This document shows, one piece after another, positions 56,597 through 64,000 of a stretch of DNA of 64,000 nucleotides (position 1 is its first letter; the number at the start of each line of letters is the position of its first letter). Origin of the DNA: Streptomyces sp. NBC_00569. Its GTDB lineage: Bacteria > Actinomycetota > Actinomycetes > Streptomycetales > Streptomycetaceae. The position numbers and the translations under genes are program-made. Location: contig NZ_CP107783.1 in assembly GCF_036345255.1 (NCBI RefSeq), positions 6,184,001 through 6,248,000 of the forward strand. Reading direction: 5' to 3'. The notes under the pieces were generated by a model. The model was given only the letters and a program-made list of their open reading frames with translations. It was not told the DNA's origin and did no database searches.

Positions 56597-57817
56597 ATGA
56601 GTACGACGACGGAGTGGCCGGAGGGGCCCGAGCTGCCCACGGAGGCCGACGGTGGCGGTGCGCGTGGCGGTCGCGGGGCGTCCGAGGGCGTTGGCGCCGT
56701 GGGCTTCGCCGAGCAGGGAACCGAGACGTCCGGCGGGTGGGACGCCCGGCTGATCCGCGGCGGGGCCACCACGCAGATCCCGGTCCATCTGCTGTCCCGG
56801 GACGGCCCCGCCCCCGTCTCGGTGCGGCTGCGGCCGGCCGTCGTCGGGCGCCGGCAGAGCGGCGGTGAGCAGCCGCGCGTCCCGCGCCGGTTGCCGCAGC
56901 GAACGCCCTCGCGCCCGGCGCCGGTCGTCGACCCGGACCTCGTCGAGCGCCCCGGGCGCGCGCTGCCCGGCGCGGTCGGTGTGCTCGGCGCTCTCGCGGG
57001 CGCGGTGGGCGGTGCCGCGTCGCTGTGGTGGGGCGGGGCACTGCCGCACATCACGACGCTGCCCGTCCCGGCGGGGGCGCAGCTCGGGCCCGTCCAGTGG
57101 GCGGCCGTCGCGGGCTCGGGCGCGCTCGGCCTGTTCGGGTTCGGCGGTCTCGCGCGCGGCGGGACCGGCAAGGCATGGGTGCTCACGCGCTTCGGCCGCT
57201 ACCGCGGAACCGTCCGCCGCACCGGCCTGACCTGGGTGAACCCCCTGTTCCTGCGCCGCCGTACCGACGTACGCCTGCGGCACTGGCGCAGCGAGGCGAT
57301 GCCGGCGGTCGACGCGAACGGGGTCGCCCTGCGTGTCGTCATCCTCGTCGTGTGGCGCATCAAGGACACCGCGCGCGCCGCGCTCGCCGTGGCGGACCAC
57401 CAGGAGTATCTGCGCCAGTGCGTGGAGGCGGCGATGGCTCGGGTGCTTTCGCAGCTGCCGGCCGACGCCTTCCACCAGGACGCCCCGACCCTGCGCGACG
57501 CGGAGGCCGTCGGTGACGCGCTCACCCGGCAGCTCGCCGCCGACGTGGCGCCCGTCGGCATCGAGGTGTTCTCGGCGCAGCCGACGAGGATCGAGTATGC
57601 GCCCGAGGTCGCCGCCGCGATGCAGCGGCGGCGGATCGCGGCGCTCGACGCGCAGCACCGGGACAGCGTCCTGACGTCGGTGGTCGACTCGGTCGAGGAC
57701 ACGATGGCGCGGCTGACGACGCGCGGCCTGGTCGAGCTGGACGACTACGAACGCAAGGCGCTGGTCAAGGATCTGACGGTGGCGTTCTACACCGGCCGGG
57801 GCCGCGACGCGTCGTAG
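56597..57817 (+). CDS. SPFH/band 7 domain membrane protein
   Basis: A 406-residue protein. A long disordered N-terminus precedes two hydrophobic segments (AVGVLGALAGAVGGAASLWWGG and WAAVAGSGALGLFGFGGLA). The SPFH domain follows (AWVLTRFGRYRGTVRRTGLTWVNPLFLRRRTDVRLR, VVILVVWRIKDTARAALAV, LADDVAP-like region ending GIEVFSAQPTRIEYAPEVAAAMQRRRIAALDAQ). SPFH proteins form membrane scaffolds. GGAGG precedes the ATG. It is followed after 11 bp by a small kinase gene. Confidence 0.88.
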   Translation: MSTTTEWPEGPELPTEADGGGARGGRGASEGVGAVGFAEQGTETSGGWDARLIRGGATTQIPVHLLSRDGPAPVSVRLRPAVVGRRQSGGEQPRVPRRLPQRTPSRPAPVVDPDLVERPGRALPGAVGVLGALAGAVGGAASLWWGGALPHITTLPVPAGAQLGPVQWAAVAGSGALGLFGFGGLARGGTGKAWVLTRFGRYRGTVRRTGLTWVNPLFLRRRTDVRLRHWRSEAMPAVDANGVALRVVILVVWRIKDTARAALAVADHQEYLRQCVEAAMARVLSQLPADAFHQDAPTLRDAEAVGDALTRQLAADVAPVGIEVFSAQPTRIEYAPEVAAAMQRRRIAALDAQHRDSVLTSVVDSVEDTMARLTTRGLVELDDYERKALVKDLTVAFYTGRGRDAS

Positions 57818-57828
57818 AGTCCCCGCCC

Positions 57829-58464
57829 ATGGGGATCTCGAGACTGACGGCCGAGGCGTGGAAGCTCACCGGGTCGGGCCCGCGTGTCCTGCTGGGGATC
57901 GCGGGCCCGCCCGGCGCCGGGAAGTCCACGCTAGCGCGGGCCCTGGTCGAGCGGATCGGTGAGCAGGCCGCGTATCTGCCGCTCGACGGATTCCATCTGG
58001 CCAACGCCCAGTTGGAGCGCCTCGGGCTGACCGCGCGCAAGGGCTCCGAGCCGAGCTTCGACGTGCGGGGGTACGTGGCGCTGCTGCGCCGGGTCCTCGA
58101 CGACACGGCCGCGGACATCTACGTACCCGATTACGACCGCACGTTGCACGAGCCCGTCGCCGCCCGGCATCTGGTGCCGCCCGCGGCCCGGCTCGTCGTG
58201 ACCGAGGGGAACTATCTGGCGTGCGACCTGCCTGGCTGGCGGGAGGCGCGGGAGCTGATGGCGCGGTGCTGGTATGTCGAGGCTCCGGTGGATGTGCGTC
58301 AAGTACGGCTGGTGGAGCGGCAGTTGGCGGGCGGACGGGACGCGGCGGGGGCCCGTGCGTGGGTGGCCGGGAATGACGCGCCCAACGGCGAGCTGGTCGA
58401 GACCTCCCGGGGGAGATGCGACCGGATCCTCTCCACTATTGGTATGGACATGCCGTTGATATAG
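57829..58464 (+). CDS. P-loop nucleoside/fructose kinase-like protein
   Basis: A 211-residue P-loop kinase: Walker A GIAGPPGAGKST, LPLDGFHLANAQLERLG, FDVRGYVALLRRV, VPDYDRTLHEPV, VVTEGNYLACD, then a lid region with Arg (VRLVERQLAGGRDAAGARAWV). It resembles the uridine kinase/pantothenate kinase-like group (YggC/FrcK). It phosphorylates a small molecule, possibly a nucleoside or sugar. A TAGAGT -10-like box lies just before the ATG, at the end of the SPFH gene. Confidence 0.85.
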   Translation: MGISRLTAEAWKLTGSGPRVLLGIAGPPGAGKSTLARALVERIGEQAAYLPLDGFHLANAQLERLGLTARKGSEPSFDVRGYVALLRRVLDDTAADIYVPDYDRTLHEPVAARHLVPPAARLVVTEGNYLACDLPGWREARELMARCWYVEAPVDVRQVRLVERQLAGGRDAAGARAWVAGNDAPNGELVETSRGRCDRILSTIGMDMPLI

Positions 58465-58494
58465 ACACAGTCAACTGACGGCAATAATCTGTGC

Positions 58495-58510
58495 CTTGGT
58501 CTAGACCTGA
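58495..58510 (+). promoter_or_regulatory. Predicted DasR-responsive element (dre)
   Basis: The core TGGTCTAGACC (58497-58507) is the centre of the dre consensus ACTGGTCTAGACCAGT, matching 12 of 16 positions overall. It lies about 60 bp upstream of an LPMO gene of a type known to be regulated by DasR, the N-acetylglucosamine-responsive GntR repressor. Confidence 0.75.
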
Positions 58511-58567
58511 TGTAGCGCTGTGCGCACGGCTCACCGGAACTCCCCCACGTTCTCCAGGAGCGGCAGC

Positions 58568-59164
58568 ATGCGAAAAAGGATCTACGCGGCCCTGCTCGGC
58601 CTCACCACGGCCGGGGCCTTCGTGCTCTCGTCGGGCGGCGCGAGCAGCCACGGCTACACCGACCTCCCCATCAGCCGGCAGAAGCTCTGCGCCAACGGCA
58701 CCGTCACCGGATGCGGCAACATCCAGTGGGAGCCGCAGAGCGTCGAGGGCCCCAAGGGCTTCCCGGCGGCCGGCCCCGCCGACGGCACGATCTGTTCCGC
58801 GAACCACGGAGAGTTCGGCGCGCTCAACGGCGCCAAGGCTCCCGACGGCACCGCCTGGCCGACGACCAAGGTCACCGCGGGCGCGAGCCAGACCTTCCGC
58901 TGGCAGTTCACCGCGCGGCACTCCGCCACGGACTTCCGCTACTACATCACCAAGAACGGCTGGGACGACAGTAAGCCGCTGACCAGGGCGGACCTGGACA
59001 CCGCGCCCTTCCTCACCGTCCCGTTCAGCGGCCAGCCCCCGGCCACCCTCTCGCACACCGGCACCCTGCCCTCCGGCAAGAGCGGCCACCACGTGATCCT
59101 CGCGGTGTGGACGATCGCGGACACGGCGAACGCCTTCTACGCGTGCTCGGACGTTCAGTTCTGA
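58568..59164 (+). CDS. AA10 lytic polysaccharide monooxygenase (chitin-binding protein)
   Basis: A 198-residue secreted protein. The signal peptide ends GGASS and the mature protein begins HGYTDLPISRQKLC, so the N-terminal His forms the copper histidine brace. The second His is in FTARHSATDFRYYI, and the aromatic near the end is ANAFYACSDVQF. AA10 enzymes cleave chitin (or cellulose) oxidatively with copper. A predicted dre site upstream suggests induction by chitin products. AGGAG lies before the ATG. Confidence 0.93.
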   Translation: MRKRIYAALLGLTTAGAFVLSSGGASSHGYTDLPISRQKLCANGTVTGCGNIQWEPQSVEGPKGFPAAGPADGTICSANHGEFGALNGAKAPDGTAWPTTKVTAGASQTFRWQFTARHSATDFRYYITKNGWDDSKPLTRADLDTAPFLTVPFSGQPPATLSHTGTLPSGKSGHHVILAVWTIADTANAFYACSDVQF

Positions 59165-59262
59165 GCATGGCTTGAGGCTCCCGGGGCCTTCGCGCGGGTA
59201 CGTTCCGTGCACGCCGTTCCGACCGGGGCGGCGTGCACGGAACGTGGTATCGGGGGATCGCC

Positions 59263-59703
59263 ATGCAGGTGTTGTTCTTCATCGTGCCGGTGTTCATCGC
59301 GTCGGTGGCACTCTTCATGGCGGTGACGCTGACCCGCCGCACGATGCAGGTCAGAAGGGCCTGGGCGAGCGGTCTGACCGCGGAGGCCCGCTGCCTGCGC
59401 GCGTTCACCTCGACGAGGCGGGACGGCGACGGTCACCGGAGCACCACGCAGCACCACGTCTACGAGTTCACGGCAGGTGACGGACACCCCGTCAGGTTCG
59501 AGGAGACCAACGGGCCCGCGACCACCGTGCAGGGCGATGTCGTGACGGTGTACTACACCGCCGACCGCCCCGACCGTGCCACGGCGCACGCCCCGGCCCC
59601 GATGCGGGCCGCGGCGGGCATGATGTTCCTGCTGGGCTTCCTCGGCTTCGTCGTCGCCTTCTGCGTATTCTTCGTTTTCGTCGCCGCCGAGATGCCCTTC
59701 TGA
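59263..59703 (+). CDS. DUF3592 membrane protein
   Basis: A 146-residue protein with an N-terminal membrane segment (VLFFIVPVFIASVALFMAVTL), a middle beta domain (EARCLRAFTSTRRDGDG, HHVYEFTAGDGHPVRFEE, VVTVYYTADRPDRATAH) and a C-terminal segment (GMMFLLGFLGFVVAFCVFFVFV). GGGGGAT precedes the ATG at 59263. It forms a tandem pair with the next gene. Function unknown. Confidence 0.8.
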   Translation: MQVLFFIVPVFIASVALFMAVTLTRRTMQVRRAWASGLTAEARCLRAFTSTRRDGDGHRSTTQHHVYEFTAGDGHPVRFEETNGPATTVQGDVVTVYYTADRPDRATAHAPAPMRAAAGMMFLLGFLGFVVAFCVFFVFVAAEMPF

Positions 59704-59715
59704 CCCGAGGCCCCC

Positions 59716-60141
59716 ATGGATGCCGTCTTCCACATACTTTTCCCTGCCCTGATCCTCGTCCTGATCTGGGCCGGGTACGCGATCGTCCGCAGAAGCAACG
59801 AGCGGCAGGCCGCCTGGCGGAGCGGGCTGACCGCGCAGGCGCGGGTCGTCCGGGCCTATGTGACGGTCCAGGTGGTCAACAACATCGCCCGCCGGATCCA
59901 GTGGCACGAGTACGACTTCACCACCGCCGACCGGCGCGCGATCCGGTTCAAGGAGTCCGGCGGGCCGCCGAGCCGGGCCGCCGGTGACGAGGCGGTCGTC
60001 TACTACACGGTCCAGCAGCCCGACAAGGCCACCGCTTCGGAGCCGAGTCCCGGCAAGGACGCGTTCGGCATGATCTTCGGCCTCGTCGTCATCGTCGTGA
60101 CCATCGGCATCCTCGTCAACGTCATGGTCCAGTACGGCTGA
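59716..60141 (+). CDS. DUF3592 membrane protein (paralogue)
   Basis: A 141-residue protein with the same plan as its neighbour: N-terminal segment (ILFPALILVLIWAGYAIV), beta domain (ARVVRAYVTVQVVNNIARRIQWHEYDFTTADRRAIRFKES, AVVYYTVQQPDKATAS) and a C-terminal segment (GMIFGLVVIVVTIGILVNVMV). It lies 12 bp after it and is probably a tandem duplicate. Confidence 0.8.
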   Translation: MDAVFHILFPALILVLIWAGYAIVRRSNERQAAWRSGLTAQARVVRAYVTVQVVNNIARRIQWHEYDFTTADRRAIRFKESGGPPSRAAGDEAVVYYTVQQPDKATASEPSPGKDAFGMIFGLVVIVVTIGILVNVMVQYG

Positions 60142-60165
60142 TCCGCCGCCGGGGGTCTCCACTTC

Positions 60166-60178
60166 TGACGGTATGTCA
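60166..60178. promoter_or_regulatory. Operator-like palindrome before the acyl-CoA synthetase gene
   Basis: TGACGGTATGTCA has perfect TGAC/GTCA arms. A -10-like TATGGT (60181-60186) follows, and the ATG is 8 bp further on, so a bound regulator would block a probably leaderless promoter. Confidence 0.45.
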
Positions 60179-60194
60179 ATTATGGTGCGCGGTC

Positions 60195-61862
60195 ATGGGT
60201 CCCCTGAGGCGTACCGTCGCGGAACTCGTACAGGAGCGGTGGGGCGACCACCGCCCGGGACTGTGGTGCGAGGACCAGGTCCTCAGCCATCACGAGGTGG
60301 CCGCGGGCGCCGCCGCCCGGGCCGCGCTCCTCGCCGACCTGCTGCCCCGGGGAGCCGATCCGCACCTCGGCGTACTCCTCGACAACACCCCGGAGTTCCC
60401 GCTCTGGCTGAGCGCCGCGGCCCTCGCGGGCGCCGCCGTCGCCGGTGTCAACCCGACCCGGCGCGGCCCCGAACTCGCCCGCGACATCCTGCACACCGAC
60501 TGCCGTGTCCTCGTCACCGAGCGCGCCCATCTGCCGCTGCTCGACGGCCTCCGGCTCCCGGGCGTACGCATCCTGGTGACGGACACCGACGCGTACGCCG
60601 CACTGCTCGCGCCGTACGAGGGTGCCAAGCCCGATCCGGCCCGTGCCACCCCCGAAACCCGCATGCTGCTGTACTTCACCTCCGGCTCCACGGGTGCGCC
60701 CAAGGCCGCGATCTGCTCACAGGGGCGCCTGGCGGCCGCCGGGCAGTCCCTCGTCGGCCAGTTCGGGGTGCGCCGCGACGACGTCCACTACATCTGCATG
60801 CCACTCTTCCACGGCAACGCGGTGATCGCCGACTGGGCGCCGGCCGTCGCGGCGGGCGCGGGCGTGGCGCTGCGACGCCGGTTCTCGGCGTCGCGCTTCC
60901 TGGACGACGTACGCGCGTACGGAGCCACGTACTTCACCTATGTCGGGCGGGCCGTGCAGTACATCCTGGCCACCGACGAGCGCCCCGACGACCGGGACAA
61001 CCCGCTGCGGGTCGGCTTCGGCACGGAGGCGGGTGCGGTGGACGCGGCGCGGTTCGCCGAGCGGTTCGGGGTGCGGCTCGTCGAGGGGTACGGGTCCTCC
61101 GAGGGCGGCGCCGCCATCCAGCGCTCGGCGGGGACGCCGGCCGGGGCGATAGGCCGGGCGACACCTGGGGACGACCTGGCCGTCGTCGACGCGGCCACCC
61201 GGCGGGAGTGCCCGCCCGCGGACTTCGATGCGGACGGGCGACTTCTCAACGGGGCTGTTGCGATAGGGGAGTTGGTCAACCGCGGCCGTACGCCCTTCGA
61301 GGGGTACTGGCGCAACGAGGACGCGTACGGGCAGCGGGTGCGGGACGGCTGGTACTGGACGGGGGACCTCTTCTACCGTGACCGCGAGGGGTTCCTGTAC
61401 TTCGCGGGCCGCACCGACGACCGGCTGCGGGTCGACAGCGAGAACCTGGCGCCCGCGATGATCGAGAACATCCTCGCCCGGTACGTACACGCCGCCGCCG
61501 TCGCCGTGTACGGGGTGCCGGACCCGGTGGCCGGCGACCAGGTGATGGCGACGCTCGCCCTGCGCGGGACGGGTGCGGCCGGCCCCTTCGACCCGCTCGT
61601 CTTCGCCGAGTTCCTGCTGTCCCAGACGGACTTGGGGACGAAGATGGCGCCGCGCTTCGTCCGGATCGTGGAGCGGATGCCCGTCACCGCGACGAACAAG
61701 GTGCACCGGGTGGGGCTGCGCCGCGAGGGGTTCCGGTGTGCCGACCCCGTGTGGTGGCGGCCACCGGGGGAGAGCGGGTACCGGCGCCTCACCGATGCCG
61801 ACGTCGTGGCGCTCACGGCGGAGTACGCGGCGCACGGGCGGTCGGAGCTGCTGGACCGGTGA
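60195..61862 (+). CDS. Acyl-CoA synthetase (AMP-forming)
   Basis: A 555-residue ANL-superfamily enzyme. The P-loop-like motif is LLYFTSGSTGAPKAA, motif A5 is VEGYGSSEGGAAIQ, and the hinge block is WYWTGDLFYRDREGFLYFAGRTDDRLRVDSENLAPAMIE. The conserved catalytic Lys is in ATNKVHRVGLR near the C-terminus. It activates a fatty or aryl acid to its CoA ester; it resembles FadD17/FATP-type synthetases. The ATG at 60195 is close to a -10-like box. Confidence 0.9.
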   Translation: MGPLRRTVAELVQERWGDHRPGLWCEDQVLSHHEVAAGAAARAALLADLLPRGADPHLGVLLDNTPEFPLWLSAAALAGAAVAGVNPTRRGPELARDILHTDCRVLVTERAHLPLLDGLRLPGVRILVTDTDAYAALLAPYEGAKPDPARATPETRMLLYFTSGSTGAPKAAICSQGRLAAAGQSLVGQFGVRRDDVHYICMPLFHGNAVIADWAPAVAAGAGVALRRRFSASRFLDDVRAYGATYFTYVGRAVQYILATDERPDDRDNPLRVGFGTEAGAVDAARFAERFGVRLVEGYGSSEGGAAIQRSAGTPAGAIGRATPGDDLAVVDAATRRECPPADFDADGRLLNGAVAIGELVNRGRTPFEGYWRNEDAYGQRVRDGWYWTGDLFYRDREGFLYFAGRTDDRLRVDSENLAPAMIENILARYVHAAAVAVYGVPDPVAGDQVMATLALRGTGAAGPFDPLVFAEFLLSQTDLGTKMAPRFVRIVERMPVTATNKVHRVGLRREGFRCADPVWWRPPGESGYRRLTDADVVALTAEYAAHGRSELLDR

Positions 61863-61885
61863 GCCGGGCGCGCTCGTGGGACCCG

Positions 61886-62722
61886 TCAGGCGAAAGCCGC
61901 CGCGTTGCGGGCCGCCCACTGGGCGAACGTGCCGGGCTCGCGGCCGAGCAGGGTCCGCACGTCCGGGCTCACCCGCTGCTCTCCGGGGCGCGGCGAACCG
62001 AGGATGTCGAGCGTGCCGTCCACGACCGGCTCCGGCATGAACCGCGTCATGAAGGCGCGGGCCTCGGCGCGGCTCAGTTCGGTGAACCGCACCTCGGCGC
62101 CGATCGCCTCGCCGAGTGCCGCGGCCTGCTCGCGCGGTGAGACCGCCGCCGGTCCCGTCAGCTCGTAGGCCCGGCCCGCGTGACCGTCCTCGCGCAGCGC
62201 GACGGCCGCCGCCGCGGCGATGTCCGCCGGGTCGATCACCGGCAGCGCCACATCGGCGAACGGGGCGGCGACGGTGCGGTGGGCGCGTACGGAGTCGGCC
62301 CAGGCGAAGGCGTTCGAGGCGAATCCGCTGGGGCGCAGCAGCGTCCAGTCCAGGCCCGACTGGCGTACGGCCTCCTCGAACGCGTGCAGCGTGGTGTGCG
62401 AGACGGCGTCGGGCCGCGTCACCGCCCCCTGCGAGGAGAGCAGGACCACTCGGCGCACGCCGGCCGCCTTCGCCGCGTCGAGGACGGCGGCCGGCGGCTC
62501 CCCGGCCTGATGCAGTTCCGCGCCGATCAGCAGGAACAGCGCGTCGGCCCCCTCCAGCGCGGGCCGCAGACTCTCCGCGTCGCCGACGTCCGCCTGGACA
62601 TGGCGTACGGGCAGGTCGGGCGCGAGGCGGCGCGATACAGCGGTGACCTGCTCGCCCGCGGCGGTCAGGGCGGCGACGAGCGGACGGCCGACGTTCCCGG
62701 TGGCACCCGTGACAACGATCAT
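61886..62722 (-). CDS. NmrA-like NAD(P)H-binding protein
   Basis: A 278-residue atypical short-chain dehydrogenase. The Rossmann motif is VVTGATGNVGRPLV (residues 3-16), with VTAVSRRLAP, ADALFLLIGAE, and VVLLSSQGAV. No classical YxxxK is evident, as is usual for NmrA/HSCARG proteins that sense NADPH or act on quinones. GGGAG lies before the ATG at 62722. It diverges from an HxlR regulator, a pairing typical of redox or quinone stress response. Confidence 0.88.
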   Translation of the reverse strand: MIVVTGATGNVGRPLVAALTAAGEQVTAVSRRLAPDLPVRHVQADVGDAESLRPALEGADALFLLIGAELHQAGEPPAAVLDAAKAAGVRRVVLLSSQGAVTRPDAVSHTTLHAFEEAVRQSGLDWTLLRPSGFASNAFAWADSVRAHRTVAAPFADVALPVIDPADIAAAAAVALREDGHAGRAYELTGPAAVSPREQAAALGEAIGAEVRFTELSRAEARAFMTRFMPEPVVDGTLDILGSPRPGEQRVSPDVRTLLGREPGTFAQWAARNAAAFA

Positions 62723-62793
62723 GTTCAACTCCCTTGTCCTGCGGGGGTCTTGGTGCCCCGCTCGGTTCTCGAAAGCTAGCATCCTGAGTAAAG

Positions 62794-62803
62794 TAGGTAC
62801 CTA
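62794..62803. promoter_or_regulatory. Operator-like palindrome between NmrA and HxlR genes
   Basis: TAGGTACCTA is a perfect 10-bp palindrome in the 109-bp divergent interval. The adjacent AGTAAAG adds another partial half-site. A likely HxlR binding site. Confidence 0.45.
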
Positions 62804-62831
62804 GAGGAAAGCGACTTCCCGGGAGGGCTGT

Positions 62832-63317
62832 ATGAGCGGCAGTACGCGGTGGCAGGGCGGCGGGCCCGAGCAGGCCTGCCCGATCTCACCGGTCCTCGAC
62901 ATCGTCTTCAGCCGCTGGACCACGCCGATCCTGTGGGCGCTCAACGAGTACGGCACCCAGCGCTTCGTGCAGCTCCAGCGCGCCATCGGCACCATCACGC
63001 CGAAGGTGCTCACACAGCGCCTGCGGCAGATGGAGCGCGACGGACTCGTCGTGCGCACGTACTACCCGGAGGTGCCGCCCCGGGTCGAGTACGAGATCAG
63101 CGACCTGGGCCGCAGCCTCGCCCCGCTGTTCGCGATGCTCGCCGAGTGGTCGTCCGGACATCTGCCCCTGGTCGAGGAGGCCCGGCAGAGATTCGACGCG
63201 GGGGAGTCGACGGGGACGTCTCCGGCAACGGGGTCGACTCCGGTCACGGGGCCGTCCCTCACGAGGGGGTCGTCCCCGGCCGCCGGGCGCTCTCCTGCTG
63301 CCGGCCCCGCCCGGTGA
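62832..63317 (+). CDS. HxlR-family transcriptional regulator
   Basis: A 161-residue protein. The HxlR winged helix covers residues ~14-105: CPISPVLDIVFSRWTTPILWALNEYGTQRFVQLQRAIGTITPKVLTQRLRQMERDGLVVRTYYPEVPPRVEYEIS, with the N-terminal Cys typical of thiol-sensing members. A Thr/Ser/Gly/Pro-rich tail follows. It diverges from the NmrA-like gene and probably represses it. Its stop overlaps the next gene's GTG. Confidence 0.9.
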   Translation: MSGSTRWQGGGPEQACPISPVLDIVFSRWTTPILWALNEYGTQRFVQLQRAIGTITPKVLTQRLRQMERDGLVVRTYYPEVPPRVEYEISDLGRSLAPLFAMLAEWSSGHLPLVEEARQRFDAGESTGTSPATGSTPVTGPSLTRGSSPAAGRSPAAGPAR

Positions 63318-64000
63318 CCTCTCTCGCCGCCTCCCTGCGTGACCCCTCCTACCTGCGCGGCAGTGCCCCGTGGCGCGCCGCCGGGTATCTCGCGGGAGGG
63401 GTGCTCGTCGGGGCGCCGCTCCTGGTCGCTTTCGTGACGCTCGGCGTCGCGGGCGCCGCGCTCTCCCTCGTCCTCGTGGGGCTGCCGCTGCTCGCCCTGC
63501 TCGCGCTCGCCGGGGTCCCGGTCGGGGCGCTGGAGCGACGGCGGCTGCGGCCCCTGACCGGGCAGGCGGCGCCCAGCCCGCACCGCACCCCGGCCGAGCC
63601 CGGCGCCACGGCCTGGCTGCGGCTGCGCCTCGGTGAACAGGCGACCTGGCGTGAACTCGCCCATGCCGTGCTCCTCGCGTTCGTCCTGTGGCCGCTCGAC
63701 CTGCTGGTCCTGGCCTGCACGATCGGCCTGGCGGGAGCGCTGGCGGCGGCGCCGCTGCAGCTCGCGAGCGCCGGACACGACACCCGGGTCGTGAAGCTCT
63801 GGCTCATCGACTCGTACGGGCAGGGCGCCCTGTGCACCGTCGCCGGGCTCGCCCTGCTCGCGGTGCTCCTCTACCCGCTCGGCGCCTACGCCGCGGCCCG
63901 GGGCGCGCTCGCCCGGCTGCTGCTCGCGCCCCGCGAGACGGAGGAGGAGGCGCGGCTCACGGAGGTCACCAGGTCGCGGGCGCGCCTGGTCGCCGCGTTC
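63314..64000 (+). CDS. Sensor histidine kinase, N-terminal part only
   Basis: The gene runs off the right edge after about 229 residues. The visible part is a membrane sensor domain with two paired hydrophobic regions (YLAGGVLVGAPLLVAFVTLGVAGAALSLVLVGLPLLALLALAGV and LAHAVLLAFVLWPLDLLVLACTIGLAGALAAAPL) and a further pair (AGLALLAVLLYPLGAYAAAR), as in the Streptomyces putative-sensor domain (PF13796). It ends with EVTRSRARLVAAF, the lead into the dimerisation helix of a NarL-type kinase. The GTG overlaps the stop of the HxlR gene. Confidence 0.78.
   Translation, partial: MTSLAASLRDPSYLRGSAPWRAAGYLAGGVLVGAPLLVAFVTLGVAGAALSLVLVGLPLLALLALAGVPVGALERRRLRPLTGQAAPSPHRTPAEPGATAWLRLRLGEQATWRELAHAVLLAFVLWPLDLLVLACTIGLAGALAAAPLQLASAGHDTRVVKLWLIDSYGQGALCTVAGLALLAVLLYPLGAYAAARGALARLLLAPRETEEEARLTEVTRSRARLVAAF

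Noticed and set aside
1..64000. CRISPR array
   Set aside because: No short, regularly spaced direct repeats with unique spacers were seen. The tandem arrays present have repeated spacers as well.

Overview
The window is high-GC actinobacterial DNA, almost certainly a Streptomyces chromosome. The support is very GC-rich coding with strong third-position bias, frequent GTG starts, leaderless-looking promoters, DUF397/DUF5753 regulators, class E and class F sortases, WXG100 proteins, a chitin-active LPMO with a DasR-type operator, and a cslA-glxA-cslZ cluster with the gene content known from S. coelicolor and S. lividans. The species cannot be fixed from the sequence alone.

Layout. 1-4.7 kb: the start of a class A penicillin-binding protein gene, a three-gene ABC exporter and a DUF1707 protein. 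4.7-10.6 kb: SGNH hydrolase, DUF445 membrane protein, MFS transporter, GlxA-type AraC regulator and a VOC protein. 10.6-11.5 kb: a complete IS5-family (IS427-like) insertion sequence with a frameshifted transposase. 12.0-17.1 kb: a polymorphic-toxin locus with two WXG100-like proteins, a 568-residue toxin ending in an RNase A-like CdiA-CT domain, two related immunity-like genes, degenerate toxin-tip fragments and a CdiI-like immunity gene. 17.3-19.6 kb: a SnoaL-like protein and a DUF397 / XRE-DUF5753 / RsbW-like ATPase regulatory set.

19.7-30.2 kb is a restriction-type defence island: HNH nuclease, cytosine-5 methyltransferase, Vsr nuclease, two adjacent and diverged NaeI-like restriction enzymes, a Z1-domain helicase, a MORC/MutL-like GHKL ATPase and a TPR/SEC-C protein. 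By eye the nuclease/methyltransferase half has much lower GC than the ATPase/helicase half, and the change falls inside the Z1 gene. This is the most interesting region of the window.

30.2-40.8 kb: a class E sortase, a minisatellite-like tract, an MFS/HxlR divergent pair with two operator-like palindromes, YidC, a fumarylacetoacetase-family hydrolase, a Gfo/Idh/MocA oxidoreductase diverging from a ROK regulator across a 27-bp palindrome, and a secreted protein with an LAXTG-type sorting signal that could be a sortase E substrate. 40.8-47.9 kb: a GntR regulator, a probable 2-aminoethylphosphonate importer (PhnT, U, V, S), an HAD-IIA phosphatase, and a secreted protein with a class F sortase. 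48.3-53.2 kb: cslZ, glxA and cslA for the extracellular beta-glucan made at hyphal tips. 53.7-55 kb: a FadR-like regulator and tRNA-Lys(CUU), whose 3' half and terminator are repeated as 148-bp tandem units. 55-64 kb: a secreted NlpC/P60-type hydrolase, SPFH protein, P-loop kinase, LPMO under a predicted DasR site, two DUF3592 proteins, acyl-CoA synthetase, NmrA-like oxidoreductase with a divergent HxlR regulator, and the start of a sensor histidine kinase.
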